Assembly (NCBI RefSeq): GCF_016458305.1
Contig: NZ_JAEMHL010000010.1
Span: 101,227 to 165,226 of the forward strand
Direction: 5' to 3'
Origin: Geomonas anaerohicana
GTDB taxonomy: Bacteria > Desulfobacterota > Desulfuromonadia > Geobacterales > Geobacteraceae
DNA length: 64,000 nt
Notes under the pieces: generated by a model
Databases searched by the model: none
What the model was told of the DNA's origin: nothing
The model's input: only the letters and a program-made list of their open reading frames with translations
Part shown: positions 8,112 to 16,762 of the stretch, one piece after another
Numbering within the stretch: position 1 is the first letter of the stretch
How the letters are laid out: each line of letters begins with the position of its first letter
Program-made: the position numbers and the translations under genes

Positions 8112-9371
8112 TCAGGGCTTGCCGTGTTTGGGCGCCTCTCCTATTTTAAATATCACTTCGAGGTCGATGACCTCTCCCTTTCTCTCCAGCTTCAGCGTGG
8201 ACTTGTCCCCCACGTGCTTCTGTTTCACGCCGTAGATGAGGTCGAGGCTGTCCTTCAGCGGCTCGTTGTCCAGGGCCAGCAGCAGGTCTCCCTTCTGCAC
8301 CCCGGCCCGGGCGGCGTTGGAGTCCGGGACCACCGTGTTGACCACCAGGCCGCGCCCTTTCGGGTCCGGCTCGAACATGACGCCGAGCAGCACGCTCGGT
8401 TTGGGGAGCCCCTCGTAGGCGTAGCTCACCAGGAAGTCGAAGGATACCATCGGGAAATCGGGAAGCGTCACGTCCATGGTCACCGGCTTGTCGGCGCGCT
8501 GTACCGCTAGCTCCCGGCCGCCGATGGTGGCGTAGGAGGTGGGGAGGCGGCGGAAGACGCGGCGCGGGATGCCGAAGCCGTAGCCGATATGGTTGCCGCC
8601 GGCCACCACCAGCAGGTGGCGCTCTTTCCCCTCGGGGCTGGTGAGGTAGCGCACCGCCGATTCCGCCATGGTCTCGTCCCACAACGTCTGCGCCCGGATG
8701 AAACCGTCGATGGCCATCTTGCCGTGGCTGTTGTGGCCGGAGAAGATGCTTTCCGTCTGAGCGCGTTGGTACGGGTCGGCGAGGTCCATCTGCGGCAGCT
8801 GGGCCTTCTGCTCAGGTGTGAGTTCCTCCAGGGGGGTGCTGCGCACCGCCTGCACCAGGTCCTTCTCCGCATTGAGCGCGACGATCGGGATGCGCTTCTC
8901 CTTGGCATAGAGGAGCAGGTCGCGGTAGTAGGCGAAGTCCATCTTCCAGTTGTCGTACCATCGCGAAGCCTTCAGGAAGGCCTTCTCGTCGAGTTCGCCC
9001 GCCACCCAGCGGTCCAGGATCGGCTGCTGCGACTTGACGAACATTTCCATCCCCAGCGCGACCTTGCCGGGGTAGCGCTGCTCCAGCGCCTTCAGGGTGT
9101 CCAGTTCCAGGCGGTGCGCGGCGGGGTTGTCATGGGTTTCGCCGACGTACACTACGCGGGCGTCCGTCACCACGTCGAACATCTGCTGCGGCGTCACCTG
9201 GGTGCCGGTGGGGAGGTGCAGGACCTCGCCGATCTCCGGAGTCTTCTGCTGGGGGTACGGGTTTTCCGGGTTGCCAAGCACCTGCCTGCCGGCCCGGGTC
9301 GTCGAGCAAGCGGTCATGGTGAGCAGGGACAGCACAGCGGCATACTGTGCGAGGCGAGCGATGGATAGCAT
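8112..9371 (-). CDS. ChaN/DUF399-family putative haem-binding lipoprotein with C-terminal PDZ domain
   Basis: A 419-residue probable lipoprotein. The signal peptide ends at LTMTAC with Cys22 as the lipidation site. Residues about 60-300 form the ChaN-like (DUF399) domain, with VYVGETHDNPAAH near 74-86, an internal VALNAEKDLV block and the late VVAGGNHIGYGFGIPRR block. ChaN of Campylobacter binds haem and is thought to help iron uptake. The C-terminal region (about 315-405) is a PDZ domain, with KGRGLVVNTVVPDSNAARAG followed by KGDLLLALDN. The ATG at 9371 is used because GGAGA precedes it and it directly begins the signal peptide; longer in-frame extensions lack one. It probably sits in the periplasm on a membrane. 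A haem role is inferred from the family; glgC follows 47 bases downstream. Confidence 0.85.
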   Translation of the reverse strand: MLSIARLAQYAAVLSLLTMTACSTTRAGRQVLGNPENPYPQQKTPEIGEVLHLPTGTQVTPQQMFDVVTDARVVYVGETHDNPAAHRLELDTLKALEQRYPGKVALGMEMFVKSQQPILDRWVAGELDEKAFLKASRWYDNWKMDFAYYRDLLLYAKEKRIPIVALNAEKDLVQAVRSTPLEELTPEQKAQLPQMDLADPYQRAQTESIFSGHNSHGKMAIDGFIRAQTLWDETMAESAVRYLTSPEGKERHLLVVAGGNHIGYGFGIPRRVFRRLPTSYATIGGRELAVQRADKPVTMDVTLPDFPMVSFDFLVSYAYEGLPKPSVLLGVMFEPDPKGRGLVVNTVVPDSNAARAGVQKGDLLLALDNEPLKDSLDLIYGVKQKHVGDKSTLKLERKGEVIDLEVIFKIGEAPKHGKP

Positions 9372-9431
9372 TCTTTCTCCTGAAAATATGATGTTCCCAC
9401 GGGGGATATGGTCATGTCGGTCACGGCTCCC

Positions 9432-9459
9432 GGGACTGGCTCCGAAGGTGCATGTCCCC
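9432..9459. repeat. Short palindromic intergenic repeat, copy 2
   Basis: GGGAC (9432-9436) pairs with GTCCC (9454-9458) around the same TGGCTCCG core as the element at 3956-3985. It lies in the 5' region of the ChaN-like gene. Confidence 0.55.
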
Positions 9460-9802
9460 TTTGCTGGCTCGGCTCCGCAGGGGGTTCTTCTTTTGCGCGA
9501 TGGGGGGCTTTCGCTGGTCAAAGAAGGATACCTACTCTAATGAATTTGTCCAGTCGCCGCCTCTCGTTAAGACTTCTTTGCCGGAAAGCGCACGCGAGGG
9601 CACTTCTGTTGCCGGATCAGCTTGGCCGGTGTGTTGAGAATGTAGCACAACACCTCATGAAGATAAACTGAAAGTTTTATGATTCTCTAATAAAAGTCTC
9701 GAGCCAACCCTCATCTTATCGCGGAACTGAACCAGCCGGCGAGGCATTAAGTCATAGCCATGGTTTGGGGCGCTAAACGTATGTTTGACGGCCTTTTTTA
9801 TG
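9460..9802. other. Spacer between divergent ChaN-like gene and leuB, no confident gene
   Basis: This stretch has no recognisable gene. A 43-codon reading frame at 9540-9671 (+) starts with ATG about ten bases after AAGGAT and is rich in leucine, including three in a row. It could be a leucine leader peptide, but the promoter I see for leuB lies downstream of it. The stretch just before leuB is AT-richer than the surrounding genes. Confidence 0.4.
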
Positions 9803-10952
<1,150 letters not shown>

Positions 10953-10966
10953 TCAGGTGAACAACT

Positions 10967-11081
10967 GGTTCCCAAGCTCCAGCTTGGGAACCCAAAGTTC
11001 ACCCCGACGAAGCTTCGCTTCGCCAAAACCAGAAGCTGGAGCTTTCACCTGATGTGCGTTCCCAAGCAGGAGCTTGTGAAC
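10967..11081. repeat. Cluster of AAGCTGGAGCTT-type palindromes in the leuB-asd spacer
   Basis: A perfect 12-base stem (GGTTCCCAAGCT at 10967-10978 with AGCTTGGGAACC at 10981-10992) is followed by a partial copy around 11030-11045 and a degenerate copy at 11058-11081 (GTTCCCAAGC/GCTTGTGAAC). Together they look like a nested set of one REP-type element. No T-tract follows the strong hairpin, so termination is not evident. Confidence 0.7.
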
Positions 11082-11150
11082 GAGGACGCGCATAGTTCGA
11101 GGCGGGAAGCCGCCGGTGAACATAAAAACTTCAAGAAAGGAAGGTCGCCT

Positions 11151-12248
11151 ATGAAAGTCGGTATGGTCGGTTGGCGTGGCATGGTTGGCTCGGTTCTCAT
11201 GCAGCGCATGCAGGAAGAGAACGATTTCGCAGGTGTTGAGCCGGTATTCTTCACTACTTCGCAGGTGGGGCAGCCCGCACCGCTGAACGCGGGGACGCTG
11301 AAGGATGCATCGGACATCAACGAGCTGAAGAAGCTGGACGTAATCATCACCTGCCAGGGGGGCGATTACACCAAGGCGGTCCGCCCGGAACTGAAGAAGG
11401 CAGGCTGGAACGGCTACTGGATCGACGCGGCGAGCACCCTGCGCATGGAAGACGACGCGGTCATCATCCTCGACCCGATCAACCGCAACGTCATCGACGC
11501 GGCCCTCTCCAGGGGGATCAAGGACTACATCGGCGGCAACTGCACCGTGAGCCTCATGCTCATGGGCCTGGGCGGGCTGTTCAAGGCGGGCGTGGTCGAG
11601 TGGCTCTCCTCCATGACCTACCAGGCAGCCTCCGGTGCCGGTGCGCCGAACATGCGCGAGCTCCTGTCCCAGATGGGTGTGCTGCACGGCTCCGTCGCCC
11701 AGCAGCTGGCCACCCCGGGTTCGGCGATCCTCGAGATCGACAAGAAGGTCACCGACACCCTGAGAAGCGGCGAAATGCCGACCAAGGAGTTCGGCTTCCC
11801 GCTGGCTGGCAGCGTGCTGCCGTGGATCGATCGCGAGGTTGAGGACGGTCAGAGCCGCGAGGAGTGGAAAGGCTACGCCGAGACCAATAAGATCCTCGGT
11901 GCCACCAACCCGATCCCGGTGGATGGCATCTGTGTTCGCGTGGGCGCTATGCGCTGCCACAGCCAGGCGATCACCATGAAGCTGACCAAGGATATCCCGA
12001 TCGCCGAGATCGAGGATATGATCAAGAACGACAACCAGTGGGTCAAGTTCATCCCCAACAACAAGGCCGACTCCCTGGCCGGGCTCACCCCGGCAGCCGT
12101 TTCCGGGTCGCTCACCGTCCCGGTCGGCCGCGTGCGCAAGATGAAGATGGGACCGCAGTACCTCTCCGCCTTCACCTGCGGCGATCAGCTGCTGTGGGGC
12201 GCCGCCGAGCCGCTGCGCCGCATGCTGCAGATTCTGAAGGAGCGGTAA
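11151..12248 (+). CDS. asd: Aspartate-semialdehyde dehydrogenase, enterobacterial-type
   Basis: This enzyme reduces aspartyl-4-phosphate to aspartate-4-semialdehyde with NADPH, the branch point to lysine/diaminopimelate, threonine and methionine. The N-terminal motif [18 protein letters not shown] and the catalytic [11 protein letters not shown] (Cys131) are those of the E. coli-type subfamily. [13 protein letters not shown] and the C-terminal [11 protein letters not shown] block also fit. The product is 365 residues. The ATG at 11151 is chosen because AAAGGAAGG lies just upstream and the protein alignment begins there. A second, distantly related asd lies downstream at 12581, so this genome segment carries both subfamilies. 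The leuB-asd spacer contains palindromic repeats and no obvious promoter, so read-through from leuB is likely. Confidence 0.95.
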   Translation: MKVGMVGWRGMVGSVLMQRMQEENDFAGVEPVFFTTSQVGQPAPLNAGTLKDASDINELKKLDVIITCQGGDYTKAVRPELKKAGWNGYWIDAASTLRMEDDAVIILDPINRNVIDAALSRGIKDYIGGNCTVSLMLMGLGGLFKAGVVEWLSSMTYQAASGAGAPNMRELLSQMGVLHGSVAQQLATPGSAILEIDKKVTDTLRSGEMPTKEFGFPLAGSVLPWIDREVEDGQSREEWKGYAETNKILGATNPIPVDGICVRVGAMRCHSQAITMKLTKDIPIAEIEDMIKNDNQWVKFIPNNKADSLAGLTPAAVSGSLTVPVGRVRKMKMGPQYLSAFTCGDQLLWGAAEPLRRMLQILKER

Positions 12249-12265
12249 GGTCAAGGTCAAAGGCG

Positions 12266-12453
12266 TCGCACACGGATTTTACGGGAACGTACGGATAAAG
12301 GCAGATAAGGCAAAAGCATTTTGGGGAAACCCAAAGCTTTAGATCCGTGCTCTTTCCGGTCGCACACGGATTTTACGGGAACGCACGGATAAAGGCAGAT
12401 AAGGCAAAAGCATTTTGGGGAAACCCATGGCTTTAGATCCGTGCTCTTTCCGT
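12266..12453. repeat. Two tandem copies of a 94-bp intergenic repeat
   Basis: Copy 1 (12266-12359) and copy 2 (12360-12453) differ at about four positions. Each begins TCGCACACGGATTTTACGGG and ends with a GATCCGTGCTCTTTCC segment. They fill most of the spacer between the two asd genes. The minus strand stays open through both copies, but the encoded peptide simply repeats and has no ribosome-binding site, so I do not call a gene. Confidence 0.9.
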
Positions 12454-12518
12454 CTTCTCCGTGTTGTTCCGTGTGAGATGCCGTTGACATAGTTTCTGAA
12501 TTTTATGCAGCGAGAAGC

Positions 12519-12558
12519 GGAGCGCGTCCCCGGCAGCCAGGGGGCGCGCTCCCGTTTT
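12519..12558 (+). terminator. Strong intrinsic terminator or attenuator directly before asd2
   Basis: GGAGCGCGTCCCC (12519-12531) pairs with GGGGGCGCGCTCC (12540-12552) over 13 positions with one wobble and an 8-base loop, and CGTTTTTG follows. The ribosome-binding site GAGGAG (12565-12570) and ATG (12581) of the second asd come immediately after. It either ends the upstream asd transcript or controls entry into asd2. Confidence 0.75.
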
Positions 12559-12580
12559 TGTCTTGAGGAGATGTAAAAGC

Positions 12581-13600
12581 ATGAAGAAGACGTGGAATGT
12601 AGCAGTGGTGGGCGCAACCGGCGCAGTCGGGACCCAGATGATCGAGTGCCTCGAGGAACGCAAGTTCCCGGTGGGCAACATCAAGTTCCTCGCCAGCGCG
12701 AGGAGCGCCGGGCAGGTGCTGGAGTTCAACGGAAAGCCGGTGACCGTGGAGGAGTTGACGCACGATTCCTTCGAGGGGATCGATATCGCCCTCTTCTCGG
12801 CAGGGGGCGCGCGCTCCGAGGAGTTCTGTCCTTCCGCGGCCAAGGCCGGAGCGGTCTGCATCGACAACTCCAGCGCGTGGCGTATGGACAAGGACGTGCC
12901 GCTGGTGGTCCCCGAGGTGAACCCGCACGCCATCGCCGACTACCGCAAGAAGGGGATCATTGCCAACCCGAACTGCTCCACCATCCAGATGGTGGTGGCG
13001 CTCAAGCCCCTGCACGACTTCGGCACCATCAAGAGGATCGTGGTCTCCACCTACCAGGCGGTCTCCGGCACCGGCAACAAGGCGATCGACGAACTGCGCA
13101 TCCAGACCGGCGAGCTTCTGAACGGCCGCCCGCCCAAGAACGAGGTCTATCCGCACCGTATCGCGTTCAACTGCCTGCCGCAGATCGATTCCTTCTGCGA
13201 CAACGGCTACACCAAGGAAGAGATGAAGATGGTGAACGAGACCAGGAAGATCATGGAGGCGGACATCGCCACCACCGCGACCTGCGTCCGTGTTCCCGTC
13301 TTCTACGGTCACTCCGAGTCGGTGAACATCGAGACCGAGAAGAAGATCACCGTGGCCAAAGCGCGCGAGCTCCTGGAGGACGCGCCGGGCGTGGAACTGG
13401 TGGACAATCCGGCCAACGGCGAGTACCCGATGGCCATGGATGTGGCCGGCGAGGACCTGACCCTGGTCGGTCGTATCCGCGAGGATGCCTCTATCAAGAA
13501 CGGTCTGAACCTCTGGATCGTGGCCGACAACCTCAGGAAAGGCGCCGCCACCAACGCCGTGCAGATCGCCGAGATCCTGGTGGAGCAGTACCTTAAGTAG
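12581..13600 (+). CDS. asd: Aspartate-semialdehyde dehydrogenase, second type
   Basis: A 339-residue aspartate-semialdehyde dehydrogenase of the second (Gram-positive-like, USG-1-related) subfamily. It begins with the Rossmann motif VAVVGATGAVGTQM; the catalytic cysteine is Cys132 in NPNCSTIQM, followed by STYQAVSGTG. A C-terminal RVPVFYGHSESVNIE block supplies substrate-binding residues. It performs the same reaction as the gene at 11151 but is only distantly similar, so the pair is not a recent duplication. GAGGAG precedes the ATG by ten bases. A hairpin with a T-tract lies directly upstream, suggesting that its expression is controlled separately. truA follows after one base, so the two are cotranscribed. 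Which asd supplies most of the flux cannot be told from sequence. Confidence 0.95.
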   Translation: MKKTWNVAVVGATGAVGTQMIECLEERKFPVGNIKFLASARSAGQVLEFNGKPVTVEELTHDSFEGIDIALFSAGGARSEEFCPSAAKAGAVCIDNSSAWRMDKDVPLVVPEVNPHAIADYRKKGIIANPNCSTIQMVVALKPLHDFGTIKRIVVSTYQAVSGTGNKAIDELRIQTGELLNGRPPKNEVYPHRIAFNCLPQIDSFCDNGYTKEEMKMVNETRKIMEADIATTATCVRVPVFYGHSESVNIETEKKITVAKARELLEDAPGVELVDNPANGEYPMAMDVAGEDLTLVGRIREDASIKNGLNLWIVADNLRKGAATNAVQIAEILVEQYLK

Positions 13601-13601
13601 T

Positions 13602-14354
13602 ATGCGCAATATCAAGCTGATCATAGAGTACGACGGCACCGCCTACGCCGGGTGGCAGGTACAGCCCAACGGGCTGACCATCCAAGAGGTCATGGAAAAG
13701 GCGCTGGCCAAGATGCTCGGGGAGCATGCCACCCTGCACGCCTCCGGCCGCACCGACGCCGGGGTGCATGCCCGCGGCATGGTGGCCTGCTTCAAGACCG
13801 AGCGCACCATGCCGCTACGCGCCTTCCGCGAGGGGCTGAACTCGCTGCTCCCCAGCGACATCGCGGTGCGCGAGGCGGCCGAGGTGCCGCTCGACTTCCA
13901 CGCGCGCTTCAACGCGCAGGCAAAGCACTACCGCTACACCATGCTGCTCGACGACCTCCGCTCGCCGCTGGTGCGCCACACCGCCTGGCGCGTCAAGGGG
14001 AAGCTCGACATCGAGGCGATGCGCGCGGCCTGCAAGCTCTTCGTCGGCGAGCACGACTTCGCCGCCTTCCGCGGCGCCAACTGCGCCGCCAAGACCACCG
14101 TGCGCCGTATCTACAGCATGGAGCTGGCGCAGGAGGGGCGCCTGCTGCACCTCGACATCAACGGCAGCGGTTTCCTGAAGAACATGGTGCGCATCATCAC
14201 CGGGACGCTCATCGAAGTGGGGCAGGGCAGGTTGAGCGCGGCAGACGTGGCGCACCTGCTCAAGGGGGGCGACCGGCAGAACGCGGGAATGACAGTGCCG
14301 CCGCAAGGGCTCTGTCTCATGCAGGTTTTCTACCCGCCCCAGAGCGGCGAATGA
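13602..14354 (+). CDS. truA: tRNA pseudouridine(38-40) synthase
   Basis: TruA isomerises uridines 38-40 in the anticodon stem-loop of many tRNAs. The catalytic aspartate is Asp52 in ASGRTDAGVHARG; other family blocks are YDGTAYAGWQ at the start, the HARFNAQAKHYRY segment and GSGFLKNMVRIITG near the C-terminus. The 250-residue length is typical. The start codon lies one base after the asd2 stop, so its ribosome-binding site is inside the asd2 coding region. A link to amino-acid synthesis is purely positional. The gene is followed by a promoter for rplM-rpsI. Confidence 0.97.
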   Translation: MRNIKLIIEYDGTAYAGWQVQPNGLTIQEVMEKALAKMLGEHATLHASGRTDAGVHARGMVACFKTERTMPLRAFREGLNSLLPSDIAVREAAEVPLDFHARFNAQAKHYRYTMLLDDLRSPLVRHTAWRVKGKLDIEAMRAACKLFVGEHDFAAFRGANCAAKTTVRRIYSMELAQEGRLLHLDINGSGFLKNMVRIITGTLIEVGQGRLSAADVAHLLKGGDRQNAGMTVPPQGLCLMQVFYPPQSGE

Positions 14355-14397
14355 TGCATCTTTAATAGAGCGTTAATTCTCTCCGCGGTTTTTTGTC

Positions 14398-14426
14398 TTG
14401 ACATGAACGGACGAATCGATTAAATT
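14398..14426 (+). promoter_or_regulatory. Sigma-70 promoter of rplM-rpsI
   Basis: TTGACA (14398-14403), a 17-base spacer and TAAATT (14421-14426) lie about 50 bases before the rplM ATG. Confidence 0.75.
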
Positions 14427-14477
14427 CTCAATCTTCTGTAAGTTAATGTGCTAATTCCAGATAGCTGTGAGGTTTCA

Positions 14478-14906
14478 ATGAAGACGCAAGTTGCCAAAAA
14501 AGAAGAAGTGACCAGGGATTGGTACCTGGTTGATGTGGATAATAAGGTCCTCGGCCGTGTAGCGACCGAGATCGCCAACGTGCTGCGTGGCAAGAACAAG
14601 CCGACCTTTACCCCGAGCGTTGACACCGGCGACTTCGTCATCGTCGTGAACGCAGAGAAGATCGCCCTCACCGGCAAGAAGCTTTCCGACAAGACCTACT
14701 ACAGCCACTCTGCTTTCCCGGGCGGCCTGAAAGAGATCTCTGCCGGCAAGCTCCTCGATAAGAAGCCGGAAGATCTGATCAAGAAAGCCGTGAAAGGCAT
14801 GCTGCCCAAGAACAAGCTTGCCCGCCACATGATCAAGAAGCTGAAGATCTACAGCGGCAGCGCTCATCCGCATGCGGCTCAGAATCCGAAAGATCTGAAC
14901 ATTTAA
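14478..14906 (+). CDS. rplM: 50S ribosomal protein L13
   Basis: L13 is an early assembly protein of the large subunit. The 142-residue product shows [27 protein letters not shown] and the C-terminal AHPHAAQNP typical of the family, and is the same length as E. coli L13. The start ATG at 14478 follows GAGG and matches the family N-terminus; an earlier in-frame ATG at 14448 would add ten residues without family support. It forms the conserved rplM-rpsI pair, with its own promoter at 14398-14426. Confidence 0.98.
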   Translation: MKTQVAKKEEVTRDWYLVDVDNKVLGRVATEIANVLRGKNKPTFTPSVDTGDFVIVVNAEKIALTGKKLSDKTYYSHSAFPGGLKEISAGKLLDKKPEDLIKKAVKGMLPKNKLARHMIKKLKIYSGSAHPHAAQNPKDLNI

Positions 14907-14928
14907 TTCGTTCATCAGGAGATAGAAA

Positions 14929-15318
14929 ATGGCAGCAAGCTTTTACGCAACCGGGAAAAGGAAGTCTTCCATCGCCAGGGTTTGGATCAAGCCGGGCAAT
15001 GGTGAGATCATTGTAAATACCAAGACTCTTGACAGCTACTTCGGCCGCGAGACCTCCAAGATGGTGGTCATGCAGCCCCTCGAGCTGACCGAGAATGTCG
15101 GCAAGTTCGACATCTTCTGCACCGTCAAGGGCGGTGGCGACTCCGGCCAGGCCGGCGCCATCAAGCACGGCATCACCAAGGCCCTCATCGAGGCCGATGC
15201 CGACCTGCGCGGCACCCTGAAAAAGGCCGGGTTCATCACCCGCGACTCGCGCATCAAGGAAAGAAAGAAGTACGGCAAGAAGGCGGCACGCGCCAGCTTC
15301 CAGTTCTCCAAGCGTTAA
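14929..15318 (+). CDS. rpsI: 30S ribosomal protein S9
   Basis: S9 binds the head of the small subunit, and its C-terminal tail reaches the P-site tRNA. The 129-residue product starts with the [14 protein letters not shown] block and ends in [16 protein letters not shown], the basic tail with the conserved terminal SKR. AGGAGAT precedes the ATG. It is 22 bases after rplM and is followed by two small hairpins. Confidence 0.98.
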   Translation: MAASFYATGKRKSSIARVWIKPGNGEIIVNTKTLDSYFGRETSKMVVMQPLELTENVGKFDIFCTVKGGGDSGQAGAIKHGITKALIEADADLRGTLKKAGFITRDSRIKERKKYGKKAARASFQFSKR

Positions 15319-15351
15319 TCCGCTGCTGGAGACAATTGCTGTCTCAGTATT

Positions 15352-15392
15352 GCAAAGGGGGAATCCGTCAGGGTTCCTCCTTTTGCTGTTTC
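15352..15392 (+). terminator. Probable terminator after rpsI
   Basis: An imperfect stem pairs GCAAAGGGGGAATCC (15352-15366) with GGGTTCCTCCTTTTGC (15371-15386), and TGTTTC follows. A smaller hairpin GAGACA/TGTCTC lies just before it at 15329-15345. The T-rich stretch is short, so efficiency is uncertain. Confidence 0.5.
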
Positions 15393-15407
15393 AAAAACCC
15401 TAGAAGC

Positions 15408-15514
15408 AAAACCATTGGCCACGGAGAAAATCTGAGGACATCTGAGAAAACCAAAAACAAAAAGGTTTTGTTTCTCTCAGATTTTCTCTGAAGTTCTCCG
15501 TGGCTAATGGTTTT
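15408..15514. repeat. Palindromic MITE-like element, copy 1 (upstream of argC)
   Basis: A 107-bp element whose ends are inverted repeats: AAAACCATTGGCCACGGAGA at the left and its complement with one change at the right. The arms continue pairing loosely through a CTGAG-rich centre. It has no coding capacity. A close relative in opposite orientation lies just past argC at 16641-16753. Confidence 0.85.
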
Positions 15515-15595
15515 AATGTTTCTGCGTGTCAACTGTATGGGAGCTGTGCTAACATCAGGCTTCCATTTTTTCCGTTGTGAGAAGGGAGGCTTTTC

Positions 15596-16636
15596 ATGAT
15601 CAAGGTTGCCATCGTCGGAGCCAGCGGCTATACCGGCGTCGAACTTATCCGTATCCTCCATGCCCACCCCGAGGTCGCCGTTACCTGCGTCACTTCCGAG
15701 CAGAGCGCCGGGCGGCCGGTGAGCGACGTATTTCCCTCCCTGCGTGGCAGGTGCGACTTGGTGCTTCAGAACCTCGAGCCGGTCGGCATCGCAGAGCAGG
15801 TGGACGTGGTCTTCACCGCGCTGCCGCACAAGGCGGCCATGGCGGTGGTGCCGACCTTCCTCAAGATGGGCAAGGACGTGGTCGATCTCTCGGCCGACTA
15901 CCGGTTGCACGACGCGGACGTCTACGGCAAGTGGTACGAAAAGCACCTGACCCCGGAGCTGCTCCCCCAGGCGGTCTACGGCATTCCCGAACTGCGTCGT
16001 GACAAGATCCGGGAGGCGAACCTGATTGCCAACCCCGGCTGCTACCCAACCAGCGTAATCCTCGGCCTGGCCCCGCTGCTGAAGGGTAAGGTGATCGACC
16101 CGAAGAGCATCATCGTCGATGCCAAGTCCGGTACTTCCGGCGCCGGGCGCAGCGCCAAGGTGGACAACCTCTACTGCGAGGTGAATGAGGGCTTCAAAGC
16201 CTACGGAGTGGGAGGCGTGCATCGTCACATCCCCGAGATCGAGCAGGAACTCGCGCTGCTGGCCGGCACTCCGCTCACCATCTCGTTCACGCCGCACCTG
16301 GTCCCGATGGACCGCGGCATCCTTTCCACCATCTACAGCGTCCCGAACGGGAAGGTGAGGGCGTCCGAGCTGATTACCCTGTACGAGACCTTCTACGAGG
16401 GCGAACCCTTCGTCAGGGTGCTGCCCGAGGGAGTGCTCCCGTCGACGGCGCACGTCAGAGGCTCCAACTTCTGCGACATCGGTGTCGTGGTCGATGAAAG
16501 GACCGGCAGGATCATCGTCGTCTCCGCCATCGACAACCTGGTGAAAGGCGCGTCCGGGCAGGCGGTTCAGAACATGAACCTCATGTGCGGGCTGCCCGAG
16601 ACACTCGGGCTCGATTTCCTGGGGATCTTCCCGTAA
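15596..16636 (+). CDS. argC: N-acetyl-gamma-glutamyl-phosphate reductase
   Basis: ArgC reduces N-acetylglutamyl-5-phosphate to the semialdehyde with NADPH in arginine synthesis. The 346-residue product begins with the Rossmann loop [16 protein letters not shown]. The catalytic cysteine is Cys149 in [16 protein letters not shown], and KSGTSGAGR and [10 protein letters not shown] are further family blocks. The ATG at 15596 follows GGGAGG. It belongs to the ArgC type related to aspartate-semialdehyde dehydrogenase, making it a third member of that superfamily in this window. No other arg gene is adjacent. It is bracketed by two copies of a palindromic element in opposite orientation; the downstream copy starts four bases after the stop codon. 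Confidence 0.97.
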   Translation: MIKVAIVGASGYTGVELIRILHAHPEVAVTCVTSEQSAGRPVSDVFPSLRGRCDLVLQNLEPVGIAEQVDVVFTALPHKAAMAVVPTFLKMGKDVVDLSADYRLHDADVYGKWYEKHLTPELLPQAVYGIPELRRDKIREANLIANPGCYPTSVILGLAPLLKGKVIDPKSIIVDAKSGTSGAGRSAKVDNLYCEVNEGFKAYGVGGVHRHIPEIEQELALLAGTPLTISFTPHLVPMDRGILSTIYSVPNGKVRASELITLYETFYEGEPFVRVLPEGVLPSTAHVRGSNFCDIGVVVDERTGRIIVVSAIDNLVKGASGQAVQNMNLMCGLPETLGLDFLGIFP

Positions 16637-16640
16637 AGTC

Positions 16641-16753
16641 AAAACCATTAGCCACGGAGAACTTCGGAGAAAACCTGAGGGAAACAAAGACAGAAGCCTT
16701 TTGGTTTTGACTTTCCCAGATGTCCTCAGATTTTCTCCGTGGCCAATGGTTTT
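16641..16753. repeat. Palindromic MITE-like element, copy 2 (downstream of argC)
   Basis: A 113-bp element that, read on the minus strand, matches the element at 15408-15514 along nearly its full length, with the same terminal 20-base sequence. It starts four bases after the argC stop and ends nine bases before the ygiQ start, so it forms the entire argC-ygiQ spacer. Confidence 0.85.
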
Positions 16754-16762
16754 AGGGTTTTT

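Noticed and set aside
12257..12490. Minus-strand frame across the 94-bp tandem repeat encoding a repeated peptide.
   Set aside because: The repetition comes from the DNA repeat; there is no ribosome-binding site, no promoter and no known domain.
12249..12580. Lysine riboswitch before asd2.
   Set aside because: Most of the spacer is the 94-bp tandem repeat, leaving under 70 bases before the terminator; no recognisable riboswitch core was seen.
16739..16762. ATG at 16739 as an alternative start of ygiQ.
   Set aside because: It lies inside the palindromic element and has no ribosome-binding site; the ATG at 16763 fits better.
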